64,000 nucleotides of DNA from Gemmobacter lutimaris (GTDB taxonomy: Bacteria; Pseudomonadota; Alphaproteobacteria; Rhodobacterales; Rhodobacteraceae). The stretch spans positions 1-64,000 of the forward strand of contig NZ_QXXQ01000005.1 of assembly GCF_003570715.1 (NCBI RefSeq), in the 5' to 3' direction. Shown here in pieces: positions 44,523 through 53,602 of this stretch. The notes beneath the pieces were generated by a model that was not told the DNA's origin, searched no databases, and worked only from the letters and a program-made list of their open reading frames with translations. The position numbers and the translations under genes are program-made. Each line of letters opens with the position of its first letter. The first letter of the stretch is position 1.

Positions 44523-45215
44523 TCAGCCCAAGGCGTAACCCGCGCCGCGCACCGTGCGCAGCGGATCGTCGCCGCCGAACTGGCACAGCGATTTGCGCAG
44601 ACGGCCGATATGCACATCCACCGTCCGGGTATCGACATAGATGTCGCGGCCCCAGACGCGGTCCAGCAGCGCCTCGCGGCTCCAGACCCGGCCGGGCTTT
44701 TCCATGAAGGTGGTCAGCAGGCGAAACTCGGTCGGGCCAAGCTTCAGCACCTTCTCCGCCCGGTAGACGCGGTGGGTTTCCGGGTCCAGCCGGATGTCAT
44801 CATATTCCAGCACTACCCCGGCGGTGGAGGGGCGGACGCGGCGCAACTGCGCCCGTGCCCGCGCCATCAGTTCCAGCACGGAGTAGGGCTTGATGACGTA
44901 ATCGTCGGCGCCGGTTTCCAACCCGCGCACCCGGTCCACCTCTTCGGCGCGGGCCGAAAGCAGGATGATCGGGATTGACCGGGTTTCGGGGCGGATCTTC
45001 AGCCGACGGCAAACCTCGATCCCCGAAAGGTTGGGCATCATCCAGTCGAGAATGATGATGTCGGGCTGCGCCTCGTCCACCAGCATCATGGCTTCCTCGC
45101 CATCGGCGGCCTGCACCACGCGAAAGCCTTCTGCCTCAAGGTTGTAGGCCAGAACCTCGCGCTGCGCGGGTTCGTCCTCGACCAGAAGAACGGCGGGCTG
45201 ATCCTGTCCTGCCAT
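44523..45215 (-). CDS. phoB: Phosphate regulon response regulator PhoB
   Basis: A 230-residue OmpR/PhoB response regulator. The receiver domain has acidic residues E13/D14, the phospho-acceptor D57 in IILDWMMPNLSG, and the conserved lysine in VIKPYS. The C-terminal winged helix (about 130-228) ends with the DVHIGRLRKSL recognition region. Phosphorylated PhoB binds PHO boxes; one is found at 50761-50800. It follows phoU by 3 bases. The sensor PhoR is not in this window. Confidence 0.95.
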   Translation of the reverse strand: MAGQDQPAVLLVEDEPAQREVLAYNLEAEGFRVVQAADGEEAMMLVDEAQPDIIILDWMMPNLSGIEVCRRLKIRPETRSIPIILLSARAEEVDRVRGLETGADDYVIKPYSVLELMARARAQLRRVRPSTAGVVLEYDDIRLDPETHRVYRAEKVLKLGPTEFRLLTTFMEKPGRVWSREALLDRVWGRDIYVDTRTVDVHIGRLRKSLCQFGGDDPLRTVRGAGYALG

Positions 45216-45218
45216 GGC

Positions 45219-45935
45219 TTAGCCTGCCTCGGTCCCGATGGAAGGGATCGCGCTGTCTTTCGGACGCTCCTCGTCGGGCATGGCGCCGGTCACCAGATAG
45301 ATCACCTGTTCCGCGATGCCGGTCGCATGGTCGCCCACCCGCTCGATGTTCTTGGCGATGAAATGCAGGTGCATGCAGGCCGAGATATTGCGGGTGTCTT
45401 CCAGCATATGCGTCAGGAACTCGCGGAAGATGGCATTATACATCTGGTCCACTTCCTGATCGCGCATCCGCACGTCCTGCGCCATGTGCGCGTCACGCAT
45501 GATGTAGGCGTCCAGCGCGTCTTTCAGCAGCAGCACCACGGTTTTCGTCATCCGACGGATCGAGCCGGTGGCACCGGCCACCATCGCCATCTCGTTCAGA
45601 ACGGGCACCCGTTTGGCGAGGTTCTTGGCATAATCGCCACAGCGTTCAAGGTTGGCGGCGATACGCATGACGGTCAGCACGGTGCGCAGGTCCGACGCGG
45701 TGGGTGCGCGCAGGGCGATCAGCCGGGCGCATTCCTCGTGGATGCGTTCTTCCAGCTCGTCGATCACCTTGTCGCCGCGCCGCACACGGGCGGCCAGTTC
45801 GACGTCGCGGGTATCCAGCGCCTCGGCCGCGTCCAGCATGGCGGCTTCGACCAGCCCGCCCATCTTCATGACCATGGCCTGCACGCCTTCAAGATCACGG
45901 TCGAAGGACGAGACGATGTGTTTTTCGGTGTTCAT
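45219..45935 (-). CDS. phoU: Phosphate signalling regulator PhoU
   Basis: A 238-residue all-helical protein with two PhoU repeats (about 18-105 and 120-210), each with the E/DxxxD metal-binding segments such as VIDELEERIHEECARLIALR. PhoU links the Pst transporter's state to PhoR and keeps the regulon off when phosphate is abundant. It is 11 bases after pstB. Length is normal. Confidence 0.95.
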   Translation of the reverse strand: MNTEKHIVSSFDRDLEGVQAMVMKMGGLVEAAMLDAAEALDTRDVELAARVRRGDKVIDELEERIHEECARLIALRAPTASDLRTVLTVMRIAANLERCGDYAKNLAKRVPVLNEMAMVAGATGSIRRMTKTVVLLLKDALDAYIMRDAHMAQDVRMRDQEVDQMYNAIFREFLTHMLEDTRNISACMHLHFIAKNIERVGDHATGIAEQVIYLVTGAMPDEERPKDSAIPSIGTEAG

Positions 45936-45946
45936 TGCGTCCTCCG

Positions 45947-46744
45947 TCAGCCGATCCGGCCGGTGATGTAGGATTCAGTCCGCGGGTCTTGCGGATTGGT
46001 GAAGATCTGGCCGGTCTCGCCGTATTCCACCAGATTGCCGAGGTGGAAGAAGGCCGTGCGCTGGCTGACGCGGGCGGCCTGCTGCATCGAGTGGGTGACG
46101 ATCACCACCGAGAACTGGCTGCGCAGCTCGTCGATCAGCTCCTCGACCTGGGCGGTGGCGATGGGGTCCAGCGCCGAGCAGGGTTCGTCCATCAAGAGCA
46201 CCTCGGGCGAGGTGGCGATGGCGCGGGCGATGCAAAGACGCTGTTGCTGGCCTCCCGACAGGCCGGTGCCGGGGGCGTGGAGGCGATCCTTCACCTCGTT
46301 CCACAGCGCCGCCTTCTTCAGCGAGGTTTCCACCACCTGATCCAGCTCGGCCTTGGATTTGGTCAGGCCGTGGATCTTGGGGCCGTAGGCCACGTTGTCG
46401 TAGATCGACTTGGGGAAGGGGTTCGGCTTCTGGAACACCATACCGACGCGGGCGCGCAGCGTCACCGGATCGACGGCCTTGTCATAGATGTCTTCGCCGT
46501 CGAGCTTGATCTCGCCCAGCACGCGGGCCACGGCCACGGTGTCGTTCATCCGGTTCAGGCAGCGCAGGAAGGTCGATTTCCCGCAGCCCGAGGGGCCGAT
46601 GAAGGCGGTCACCGTGCCGCCGAGGATGTCGATATCGACATCCTTCAGCGCGTGGTTCTCACCGTAATAGACCTGCACGCCCCGCGCGGTCATCTTGGCG
46701 GTGTCGGTGGACACGGTTCTGTCGGCAATACGCATATCGTTCAT
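45947..46744 (-). CDS. pstB: Phosphate ABC transporter ATPase PstB
   Basis: A 265-residue ATPase. Walker A GPSGCGKS (50-57), signature [16 protein letters not shown], Walker [13 protein letters not shown], and the H-loop VTHSM are all visible. It drives phosphate import through PstC/PstA. An AAGGGG site precedes the ATG. It follows pstA by 12 bases. Confidence 0.96.
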   Translation of the reverse strand: MNDMRIADRTVSTDTAKMTARGVQVYYGENHALKDVDIDILGGTVTAFIGPSGCGKSTFLRCLNRMNDTVAVARVLGEIKLDGEDIYDKAVDPVTLRARVGMVFQKPNPFPKSIYDNVAYGPKIHGLTKSKAELDQVVETSLKKAALWNEVKDRLHAPGTGLSGGQQQRLCIARAIATSPEVLLMDEPCSALDPIATAQVEELIDELRSQFSVVIVTHSMQQAARVSQRTAFFHLGNLVEYGETGQIFTNPQDPRTESYITGRIG

Positions 46745-46756
46745 TTGTTCAGCCCC

Positions 46757-48112
46757 TTACCAGCGGCGTTCGAAGCGGCGGCGCAGCAGGATGGCGACCG
46801 CGTTCATCAGAAGAAGAAAGACCAGCAGCACGATAATGGCACCGGAGGCGCGTTCCACGAAGGCCGGATCGGCGCGCTGCGTGAAGTTGTAGACCTGCAC
46901 GGGCAGGGCCGAGGCCGGATCGAAGAAGCCTTCCGGCGGCGCGCCCGGAAACTCGCGCACGAAGGCCACCATGCCGATCAGCAGCAGCGGCGCGGTTTCG
47001 CCAAGCGCCTGTGCCAGACCGATGATCGTGCCGGTCAGGATGCCGGGCATGGCCAGCGGCAGGACGTGATGGGTGATCGCCTGCATCTTGGAGGCGCCGA
47101 TCCCCAGCGCCGCGTCGCGGATCGAAGGCGGCACCGCCTTCAGCGCCGCACGGGTGGCGATGATGATGGTCGGCAGCGTCATCAGCGTCAGCACAAGGCC
47201 GCCCACGATGGGTGCGGATTGCGGCAGGCCCATGAAGTTAATGAAGATGGCGAGACCCAGGATACCGAAGACGATGGACGGCACGGCGGCGAGGTTCGAG
47301 ATGTTCACCTCGATCAGGTCGGTCCATTTGTTCTTCGGCGCGAATTCCTCAAGATAGATCGAGGCGGCCACGCCAATGGGCAGCGCCAGCACCAGCACGA
47401 TCAGCATCATATAGGCCGAACCGAGGATGGCGACACCAAGGCCCGCCGCCTCGGGGCGCAGTTCGGAGGCATCGCCGCCGAACAGGAAGCCGGAGTTGAA
47501 GGACACCGACATCAGCCCCGCCTCGCGCATCTTCAGCGCCAGTTCAAGTTGCTCGGGCGAAATGTTGCTGTCCAGTTTCGCGCTGTCCATGGTGACGCGG
47601 CCCTTGAAGAAGCCGTCCACCCGGCCATTGGCCAGAAGTTTCACATCCACCGTCTGCCCGACCATCGAAGGATCGGCCAGCACCTGATTGCGCAGGCTGG
47701 CGGCGGCTTCCTGCGACAACAGGCCGGAAATCTGCTTGGCATCCAGCCCGTCCGTGGCGATGCCCTTTTCGGCAAGCGCGGCGGTCAGGGCTTTTTCGAT
47801 CACCTTGGCATAGCCGATGGTGGTGACCTTCTTCATTACCTCGATGTCGCCGGTGCCGGATTTGTCCAGCACCTTGGCATCCAGAGCGACCGGCATGGTG
47901 ATGAAGGTCTGACGGAAGGCGCTCAGGCCATTGCCCAGCACCGAGGTCAGCAGCACGATCAGAGCGAGGATCGAGATGGCGATGGCGGCAGCCCCGAAAA
48001 AGCGGAAGCGGGCTTCGGAGGCATTGCGGCGGCGGGTGCGGGCATCTGCCGCATGCAGCGACTTGCGCGGTTGCGCGCCGGGCAGGCCGGTTTGCGAAGT
48101 GGCGTCGGTCAT
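46757..48112 (-). CDS. pstA: Phosphate ABC transporter permease PstA (long form)
   Basis: A 451-residue permease, much longer than the 296-residue E. coli PstA. Residues about 60-220 form an extra periplasmic N-terminal region of the DUF3333 type common in alphaproteobacteria, after a first membrane helix near 50-70. The C-terminal 230 residues hold the ABC permease fold with the EAA-type loop AALKAVPPSIRDAALGIGASK. The start overlaps the pstC stop by 4 bases. Confidence 0.94.
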   Translation of the reverse strand: MTDATSQTGLPGAQPRKSLHAADARTRRRNASEARFRFFGAAAIAISILALIVLLTSVLGNGLSAFRQTFITMPVALDAKVLDKSGTGDIEVMKKVTTIGYAKVIEKALTAALAEKGIATDGLDAKQISGLLSQEAAASLRNQVLADPSMVGQTVDVKLLANGRVDGFFKGRVTMDSAKLDSNISPEQLELALKMREAGLMSVSFNSGFLFGGDASELRPEAAGLGVAILGSAYMMLIVLVLALPIGVAASIYLEEFAPKNKWTDLIEVNISNLAAVPSIVFGILGLAIFINFMGLPQSAPIVGGLVLTLMTLPTIIIATRAALKAVPPSIRDAALGIGASKMQAITHHVLPLAMPGILTGTIIGLAQALGETAPLLLIGMVAFVREFPGAPPEGFFDPASALPVQVYNFTQRADPAFVERASGAIIVLLVFLLLMNAVAILLRRRFERRW

Positions 48113-49569
48113 TCGTATTGCTCCCGGTATTTCCGCACGATCACCAGTGCGACGACGTTGAGCGCAAGGGTGAAGCAGAACAAGGTCAGGCCAAGGGCGA
48201 AGGCCACCAGCGTTTCAGGGCTGGCGAATTCGGTGTCGCCGGTCAGCTGGCTGACGATCTTCACCGTCACGGTGGTCATCGCCTCGAAAGGGTTGAGGTC
48301 AAGCTTGGCGGCGGCACCGGCCCCCATGACCACAATCATGGTTTCCCCGATGGCGCGGCTTGCGGCCAGCAGGATGGCGCCGACGATGCCCGGAAGCGCG
48401 GCCGGCAGGATGACCTGTTTCACCGTCTCCGACTGGGTGGCGCCCAGCCCGAACGAGCCGTCGCGCATCGACTGCGGCACGGCGTTGATGATGTCATCCG
48501 ACAGGGACGAGACGAAGGGAATCAGCATGATGCCCATGACCAGACCTGCCGTCATCACCGAGGAGGAGGACGAACCAAGCCCCAGCGGCTGTGCGAACCA
48601 GTCGCGCAGGAAGGGGCCGACAGTGATCAGGGCAAAGAGACCGTAAACGATGGTCGGGATCCCGGCGAGGATCTCGATCGCGGGCTTGGCGAAGGCGCGC
48701 ACCTTCTTGCCGGCATATTCCGACAGGTAGATGGCGGCCATCAGCCCGACAGGCACCGAAACCAGCAGCGCGATGAACGAGACGTAAAGCGTGCCCCAGA
48801 CCAGCGGCCAAAGGCCCAGATCAGACCCGCCACGGAACTGCGGGTTCCATGTCATCGAGAAGAAGAAGTCGCGGAAGTCGTAAAGCTTGAAGAAATGCAC
48901 GCTTTCGATGACCAGCGAGAAGACGATGCCGAAGGTGGTGGCAACCGCGATCAGCGAACAGCCGGCCAGCAGGACCAGCGTGAACTGTTCCACCAGATTG
49001 CGGGCGCGTTGCTTCGGGTTGATGCGCCAAAGCGCGAACAGCAGCCCGGCAACCGCCGCCAGCAGCACCGCGATGCTCATGGCAAGGCGCAATTCGCCCG
49101 AAAGGCTGCGGTATTCCTTGGCGGCATCCAGCACCGAAGGCACCACATTGGACCCCAGCGCCACGCCGACTTCGGCCAGACGGCCGCGCATGTCGGTCAG
49201 GTCGGCGCGCATGGCTTCCAGCCCGACCTCGTCCAGCCCGGCCTTGCGCGCAACGGCATCAAGGCCATCGGCGATGCGCCGCACATCGGCCATCACCAGC
49301 TGCGTGCTGCCATAGCTTGCGACATCCGCCTCGGGGACCATAGCCGAGACGTGGGAATTGAGAGCGATGGGCTGCACGAAGGCCCAGGTGACCAGCAACA
49401 GCAGTGCGGGAACCGCAGTGAAAAGAAATACGGACCAGCCATAATAGCCTGGCAAGGAATGGAGCGTGCGCGGGTCGCCCTTGACGGCGGAAAGGGCCCG
49501 CTGTCGCCCGAGGATGAACCCGAGGACCGCGAGGCCCAGCACGATGAGGGTGATAAGGCCGATGCTCAT
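48109..49569 (-). CDS. pstC: Phosphate ABC transporter permease PstC (long form)
   Basis: A 486-residue permease with an extended N-terminal half: two helices (about 1-20 and 43-66), a periplasmic segment, a third helix near 165-188, and then the typical PstC core of about 300 residues with the EAA-type loop AVPQSMRDGSFGLGATQSE. The ATG at 49567-49569 has AGGCGA upstream; an in-frame TTG six codons earlier was judged less likely. It partners PstA. Confidence 0.93.
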   Translation of the reverse strand: MSIGLITLIVLGLAVLGFILGRQRALSAVKGDPRTLHSLPGYYGWSVFLFTAVPALLLLVTWAFVQPIALNSHVSAMVPEADVASYGSTQLVMADVRRIADGLDAVARKAGLDEVGLEAMRADLTDMRGRLAEVGVALGSNVVPSVLDAAKEYRSLSGELRLAMSIAVLLAAVAGLLFALWRINPKQRARNLVEQFTLVLLAGCSLIAVATTFGIVFSLVIESVHFFKLYDFRDFFFSMTWNPQFRGGSDLGLWPLVWGTLYVSFIALLVSVPVGLMAAIYLSEYAGKKVRAFAKPAIEILAGIPTIVYGLFALITVGPFLRDWFAQPLGLGSSSSSVMTAGLVMGIMLIPFVSSLSDDIINAVPQSMRDGSFGLGATQSETVKQVILPAALPGIVGAILLAASRAIGETMIVVMGAGAAAKLDLNPFEAMTTVTVKIVSQLTGDTEFASPETLVAFALGLTLFCFTLALNVVALVIVRKYREQYE

Positions 49570-49648
49570 GTCGCTTTCGCCTGGCAAGAGAAAGGGTTTG
49601 GCAGGAAAACGGGGTGGCGCGGGAGCGGCGCCACCCCGGATCTTCAGA

Positions 49649-50683
49649 TCAGTTCAGCGCGCCCATCGGGGTTTCGGCGGCCACGGCTTCCTGAGTTTTC
49701 GCCAGTTCCGGGTCCGACACGAGGCCGTAGGCCGCCAGCGGGCCTTCCGGGCCAGCCATGTCGTCCGACACGAAGAACTCGATGTATTCCTTCAGGCCGG
49801 GGATCACGCCGAGGTGGGCTTTCTTCACATAGAAGAACAGCGGGCGCGACACCGGGTATTCGCCCGAGGCGATCGATTCGGTCGAGGGAACCACGCCATC
49901 CATGGTCGCCACTTTCAGCTTGTCGGTGTTGTTCTGGTAGAACGACAGGCCAAACACGCCGATGGCATTCTTGTTGGCCGCGATGCGGGCCAGCGTTTCG
50001 GTGTAGTCGCCGTCGATGTCAACCGACAGGCCATCGGTGCGCAGCGCGAGGCAGGCTTTCTTGCCGTCCTCTTCGCCCTTGGCCGCAACCAGAGCTTCTT
50101 CGGCACCGGAAGCCTTGCAGCCCGCCTCCAGAACCTTCACGTCGAACACTTCACGGGTGCCGTGCTTGGTGCCGGGGATGAAGGCCAGGATGTCCTGTGC
50201 CGGGAAGTTGGCATTCACGTCGGCCCAGGTTTTCGCGGTGTTCGGAACCAGCTGGCCATCCTTCACGACTTCGGCGGCGAGGGCATTATACCAGTCGGCC
50301 GGGGTGAAAGCGAAGTCGGGGCCACCGATGTCGCTGGCAAAGACGATCCCGTCATAGCCAATGCGGACTTCCATGATTTCTTCGACGCCATTGGTCTTGC
50401 ACAGGTCGATGTCCGACTGCTTGATGCGCGATGAGGAGTTGGCGATGTCGATGGTGTTTTCGCCCACGCCTTCGCACAGTTTCTTGCGGCCAGCGCCCGA
50501 ACCGCCACCTTCGACGACCGGGGTCGGGAAGTCGAAGTTTTCGCCGAAGGCTTCGGCAACGATGGTGGCATAGGGCAGCACGGTCGAGGAACCGGCGATC
50601 TGGATATTGTCGCGGGCCATGGCGGCGGTGGCCGACACGGCGGCAATTGCGATGGTCGAGGCGGTGAGTTTCATCAGGGTCAT
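49649..50683 (-). CDS. pstS: Phosphate-binding protein PstS
   Basis: A 344-residue periplasmic binding protein. A signal peptide ends near residue 23 (ATAAMA|RDN). The phosphate-binding IAGSSTVLPYA (28-38) and GGGSGAGRK segments are conserved. It is the first gene of the operon behind a four-unit PHO box, so expression should rise in phosphate starvation. A GGAG site precedes the ATG. The pstS-pstC gap of 79 bases is the largest inside the cluster. Confidence 0.95.
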   Translation of the reverse strand: MTLMKLTASTIAIAAVSATAAMARDNIQIAGSSTVLPYATIVAEAFGENFDFPTPVVEGGGSGAGRKKLCEGVGENTIDIANSSSRIKQSDIDLCKTNGVEEIMEVRIGYDGIVFASDIGGPDFAFTPADWYNALAAEVVKDGQLVPNTAKTWADVNANFPAQDILAFIPGTKHGTREVFDVKVLEAGCKASGAEEALVAAKGEEDGKKACLALRTDGLSVDIDGDYTETLARIAANKNAIGVFGLSFYQNNTDKLKVATMDGVVPSTESIASGEYPVSRPLFFYVKKAHLGVIPGLKEYIEFFVSDDMAGPEGPLAAYGLVSDPELAKTQEAVAAETPMGALN

Positions 50684-50760
50684 ATCCTGGCTCCTTGTTG
50701 GTCTCGTGGACCGCTAGCGGGACGCCGCTCGCGTCCTTGAGGCCGAGGTAGCGGAGCCGT

Positions 50761-50800
50761 GTGACTGCTATGTAAGAGTTGTGTGACAGTTTTATGAAAG
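50761..50800 (-). promoter_or_regulatory. PHO box, four tandem heptamers
   Basis: On the minus strand four heptamers repeat every 11 bases: CTTTCAT, CTGTCAC, CTCTTAC, CAGTCAC, separated by AAAA, ACAA and ATAG. The first two match the PHO-box consensus closely. Two consecutive boxes upstream of pstS predict cooperative PhoB binding; the start codon is 78 bases downstream. Confidence 0.88.
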
Positions 50801-51000
50801 AGCCTGCGGTGCAGGCTTTCTTGCGCAAAACCCGGCTGCCGAGTGCCCTGCCCGTCGTCATCCGTCGCGGGGGACCTGCGGCGAAAACGCCCGCAGCAGT
50901 GGGAAGGATGCAGAAAACGCCTAAAATTTGTGCATATTATTTGTGTGACGGCTGCCGCAGCGTCAGGGAACAGGCTGCAAGACGACTCAGCCGGTCACGG

Positions 51001-51025
51001 GCCTTGTGACGAATCGTGACAAGGC
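51001..51025. promoter_or_regulatory. Dyad upstream of the BMP-type importer, candidate operator
   Basis: GCCTTGTGACG (51001-51011), AAT, CGTGACAAGGC (51015-51025): 11-base arms with one mismatch pair, 40 bases before the importer start. The size and position fit a dimeric repressor; a purine-responsive regulator would suit the operon but is not shown. Confidence 0.5.
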
Positions 51026-51065
51026 TTTACCGTTTGGTCAAAACAAATCACCCAGGGAGTTTCAC

Positions 51066-52079
51066 ATGACCAAGGTAATGTTCGGCACCACCCGGCGCGG
51101 CCTGATGCTGGGCGCGGGGGCGGCGGCCATGGGGCTGGCGCTGCCCCGCCACGCCTTTGCGCAGGAGACCATCAAGATCGCGGGCATCTATACGGTGCCG
51201 GTGGAACAACAATGGGTCAGCCGCATCCATATTGCGGCCGAGGCCGCCAAGGCGGCGGGCGGGGTGGACTACACCTATACCGAAAACGTCGCCAACACCG
51301 ATTACCCGCGCGTCATGCGCGAATATTGCGAAAGCGGCGTCAATCTGATCGTGGGCGAGATCTTCGGCGCCGAGGCCGAGGCGCGCGAGGTCTGCGCCGA
51401 ATACCCGGATGTGAAATTCCTGCTCGGCTCCAGCTTCATGCCGGACGAGGCGGTGCCGAATCTGGCCGTGTTCGACAACTATATTCAGGACGCCTCTTAC
51501 CTGTCGGGCATCATCGCAGGCGCAATGACCCAGACGGGCAGCATCGGCATGGTGGGCGGCTTCCCCATCCCCGAGGTGAACCGGCTGATGAACGCCTTCA
51601 TGGCGGGCGCGCGCGAAACCCGGCCGGATGCGAAATTCCAGGTCAGCTTCATCGGCTCGTGGTTTGATCCACCGAAGGCCAAGGAAACCGCCTTCGCCAT
51701 GATCGACGGCGGCGCCGACCTGCTTTACGCCGAACGCTTTGGCGTGTCGGATGCGGCGAAAGAGAAGGGCGCTCTGGCCATCGGCAACGTGATCGACACG
51801 CAGGCCGATTACCCCGATACCGTCGTCGCCTCGGCGCTGTGGCACTTTGAACCCACCCTGAACGCGGCGCTGGAGGCGATCAGGGCTGGCAGTTTCAAGG
51901 CCGATAACTACGGAGTCTACAGTTTCATGAAGGCGGGCGGCTGTTCGCTCGCGCCGCTTGGCACGTTTGAAGGCAAGGTGCCCGAGGCCGCGATGAAGCT
52001 GGTGGCCGAGAAGGAAGCCGCGATCAAGGATGGCTCCTTCACCGTGGCCATCGACGATACCGAGCCGAAATCGTCGTGA
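51066..52079 (+). CDS. BMP-family ABC transporter substrate-binding protein
   Basis: A 337-residue periplasmic protein of the BMP/PnrA type. The N-terminus has a twin-arginine-like signal (TTRRGLMLGAGAAAMGLALP, cleavage near AFA|QET). Later, NLIVGEIFGAEAEAREV and MVGGFPIPEVNRLMNAF match the family. BMP proteins bind nucleosides, and the coupled deaminase-like gene supports a nucleobase or nucleoside ligand. A CAGGGAG site precedes the ATG; an upstream GTG at 51006 lies inside the dyad and was rejected. Confidence 0.9.
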   Translation: MTKVMFGTTRRGLMLGAGAAAMGLALPRHAFAQETIKIAGIYTVPVEQQWVSRIHIAAEAAKAAGGVDYTYTENVANTDYPRVMREYCESGVNLIVGEIFGAEAEAREVCAEYPDVKFLLGSSFMPDEAVPNLAVFDNYIQDASYLSGIIAGAMTQTGSIGMVGGFPIPEVNRLMNAFMAGARETRPDAKFQVSFIGSWFDPPKAKETAFAMIDGGADLLYAERFGVSDAAKEKGALAIGNVIDTQADYPDTVVASALWHFEPTLNAALEAIRAGSFKADNYGVYSFMKAGGCSLAPLGTFEGKVPEAAMKLVAEKEAAIKDGSFTVAIDDTEPKSS

Positions 52080-53602
52080 CCGATCCACGCGATGTGGTGA
52101 TGCGGCTGGACCGCATCACCAAGCGCTTTGGCGCGTTGACGGCGAATGACGCGATCAGCCTGACGCTGCGGCGGGGTGAGGTCGTGGCGCTGCTGGGCGA
52201 AAACGGTGCTGGCAAGACCACGCTGATGAACATCCTGTTCGGGCATTATGTGGCCGATGACGGGCGGGTGGAGGTGTTCGGCCAACCGCTCTCGCCCGGC
52301 AATCCGCGCGCCGCGCTGGCGGCGGGCGTGGGCATGGTGCACCAGCATTTCACGCTGGCCGACAATCTGACCGTGCTGGACAATATCCGCCTCGGCACCG
52401 AAAGCCTGCTGTCGCGCGGTGCCTCGCGCGCGGCGGCGCGCGCGCGGGTTGACCGCCTCAGCCGCGATTTCGGGCTGGCGGTGCACCCCGATGCGCGGGT
52501 CGGCAGCCTGACCGTGGGCGAACGGCAGCGGGTCGAGATCCTGAAGGCGCTTTACCGCGATGCCCGCATCCTGATTCTGGATGAACCCACCGCCGTCCTG
52601 ACACCGCAAGAGGCCGAGGCGCTGTTCGCCACGCTGCGCCGCGCCATCGCGCAGGGGCTTTCGATCCTGTTCATCAGCCACAAGCTGCATGAGGTCATGG
52701 CCATTGCCGACCGCTGCGTTGTCCTGCGTCATGGCAAGGTGGTGGGCGAGGTGACGACGGCGGAAACCTCAGGCGCCGCACTGGCCGCGATGATGGTGGG
52801 CGGTGAAATTGCGCTGCCCGAAGCACGACCCGCAACTGCGGGCAAGGTGCTGATGCGGCTGGACGGGGTGACGACGCCGGACAAGGGCGCTGCGCCGGGG
52901 CTGAAGCGCGTGACGCTGGATCTACGGGCGGGCGAGATTGTCGGTCTGGCAGGCGTATCGGGCAACGGGCAGGCGGCGCTCGCCGATCTGATTTCCGGGC
53001 TGATCCTGCCCGGTTCGGGCAGCGTGACAATGGATGGCCCGCTGGCCCGCTGGTCCCCGCGCGAGGCGATCCGCCAAGGCATCGCCCGCATCCCCGAGGA
53101 CCGCCACAAGACCGGCACCATTGCCGATTTCACCCTGACCGAAAACGCCGTGCTGGAGGGGTATTGGCAACCCGGGTTCAGCAAGGCCGGGCTGATGGAC
53201 TGGCGAGCGGCCGAGGGTTTTGCCCAAGGCATCATCGCCGCCTATGACGTGCGCTGCCCCGGGCCGGGCGCGCGGATCCGGCTGCTCTCGGGGGGGAACA
53301 TGCAAAAGCTGATCCTGGGCCGCGTGCTGGAACCCGGGCCAAAGATCATTCTGGCGAACCAGCCGGTGCGCGGCCTTGATGTCGGCGCCATCGCCTATGT
53401 GCAATCGCGGCTGATCGCGGCGCGCGACGGCGGCGCGGCGGTTCTGCTGATTTCCGAGGATCTGGACGAGATCATGGGACTGGCCGATGTGATACATGTG
53501 ATGTCCGAAGGGCGGCTGTCGCCCGGCTTCCCGCGTGGAAGCAAGACGGCGGCGGAACTGGGGCTGTGGATGGCCGGTCAGGGGTTCGACCATGCGGCTT
53601 GA
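52076..53602 (+). CDS. Sugar/nucleoside-type ABC transporter ATPase (two ABC domains)
   Basis: A 508-residue tandem ABC ATPase. Domain 1 has GENGAGKT, signature LTVGERQRVEI and LILDEPTAVL; domain 2 has a degenerate GVSGNGQA and LLSGGNMQKLILGR, as is usual in this family. The GTG start overlaps the stop of the binding protein as GTGA, so the gene is translationally coupled. Confidence 0.93.
   Translation: MTDPRDVVMRLDRITKRFGALTANDAISLTLRRGEVVALLGENGAGKTTLMNILFGHYVADDGRVEVFGQPLSPGNPRAALAAGVGMVHQHFTLADNLTVLDNIRLGTESLLSRGASRAAARARVDRLSRDFGLAVHPDARVGSLTVGERQRVEILKALYRDARILILDEPTAVLTPQEAEALFATLRRAIAQGLSILFISHKLHEVMAIADRCVVLRHGKVVGEVTTAETSGAALAAMMVGGEIALPEARPATAGKVLMRLDGVTTPDKGAAPGLKRVTLDLRAGEIVGLAGVSGNGQAALADLISGLILPGSGSVTMDGPLARWSPREAIRQGIARIPEDRHKTGTIADFTLTENAVLEGYWQPGFSKAGLMDWRAAEGFAQGIIAAYDVRCPGPGARIRLLSGGNMQKLILGRVLEPGPKIILANQPVRGLDVGAIAYVQSRLIAARDGGAAVLLISEDLDEIMGLADVIHVMSEGRLSPGFPRGSKTAAELGLWMAGQGFDHAA

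Larger units (their letters stand above)
50684..51065. other. 382-base divergent intergenic region (pstS / BMP-type importer)
   Basis: Holds the PHO box near pstS and a dyad near the importer. The middle has an AT-rich stretch (about 50,915-50,945, TAAAATTTGTGCATATTATT) likely to hold the importer's promoter. No phoR or other gene fits here. Confidence 0.6.
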
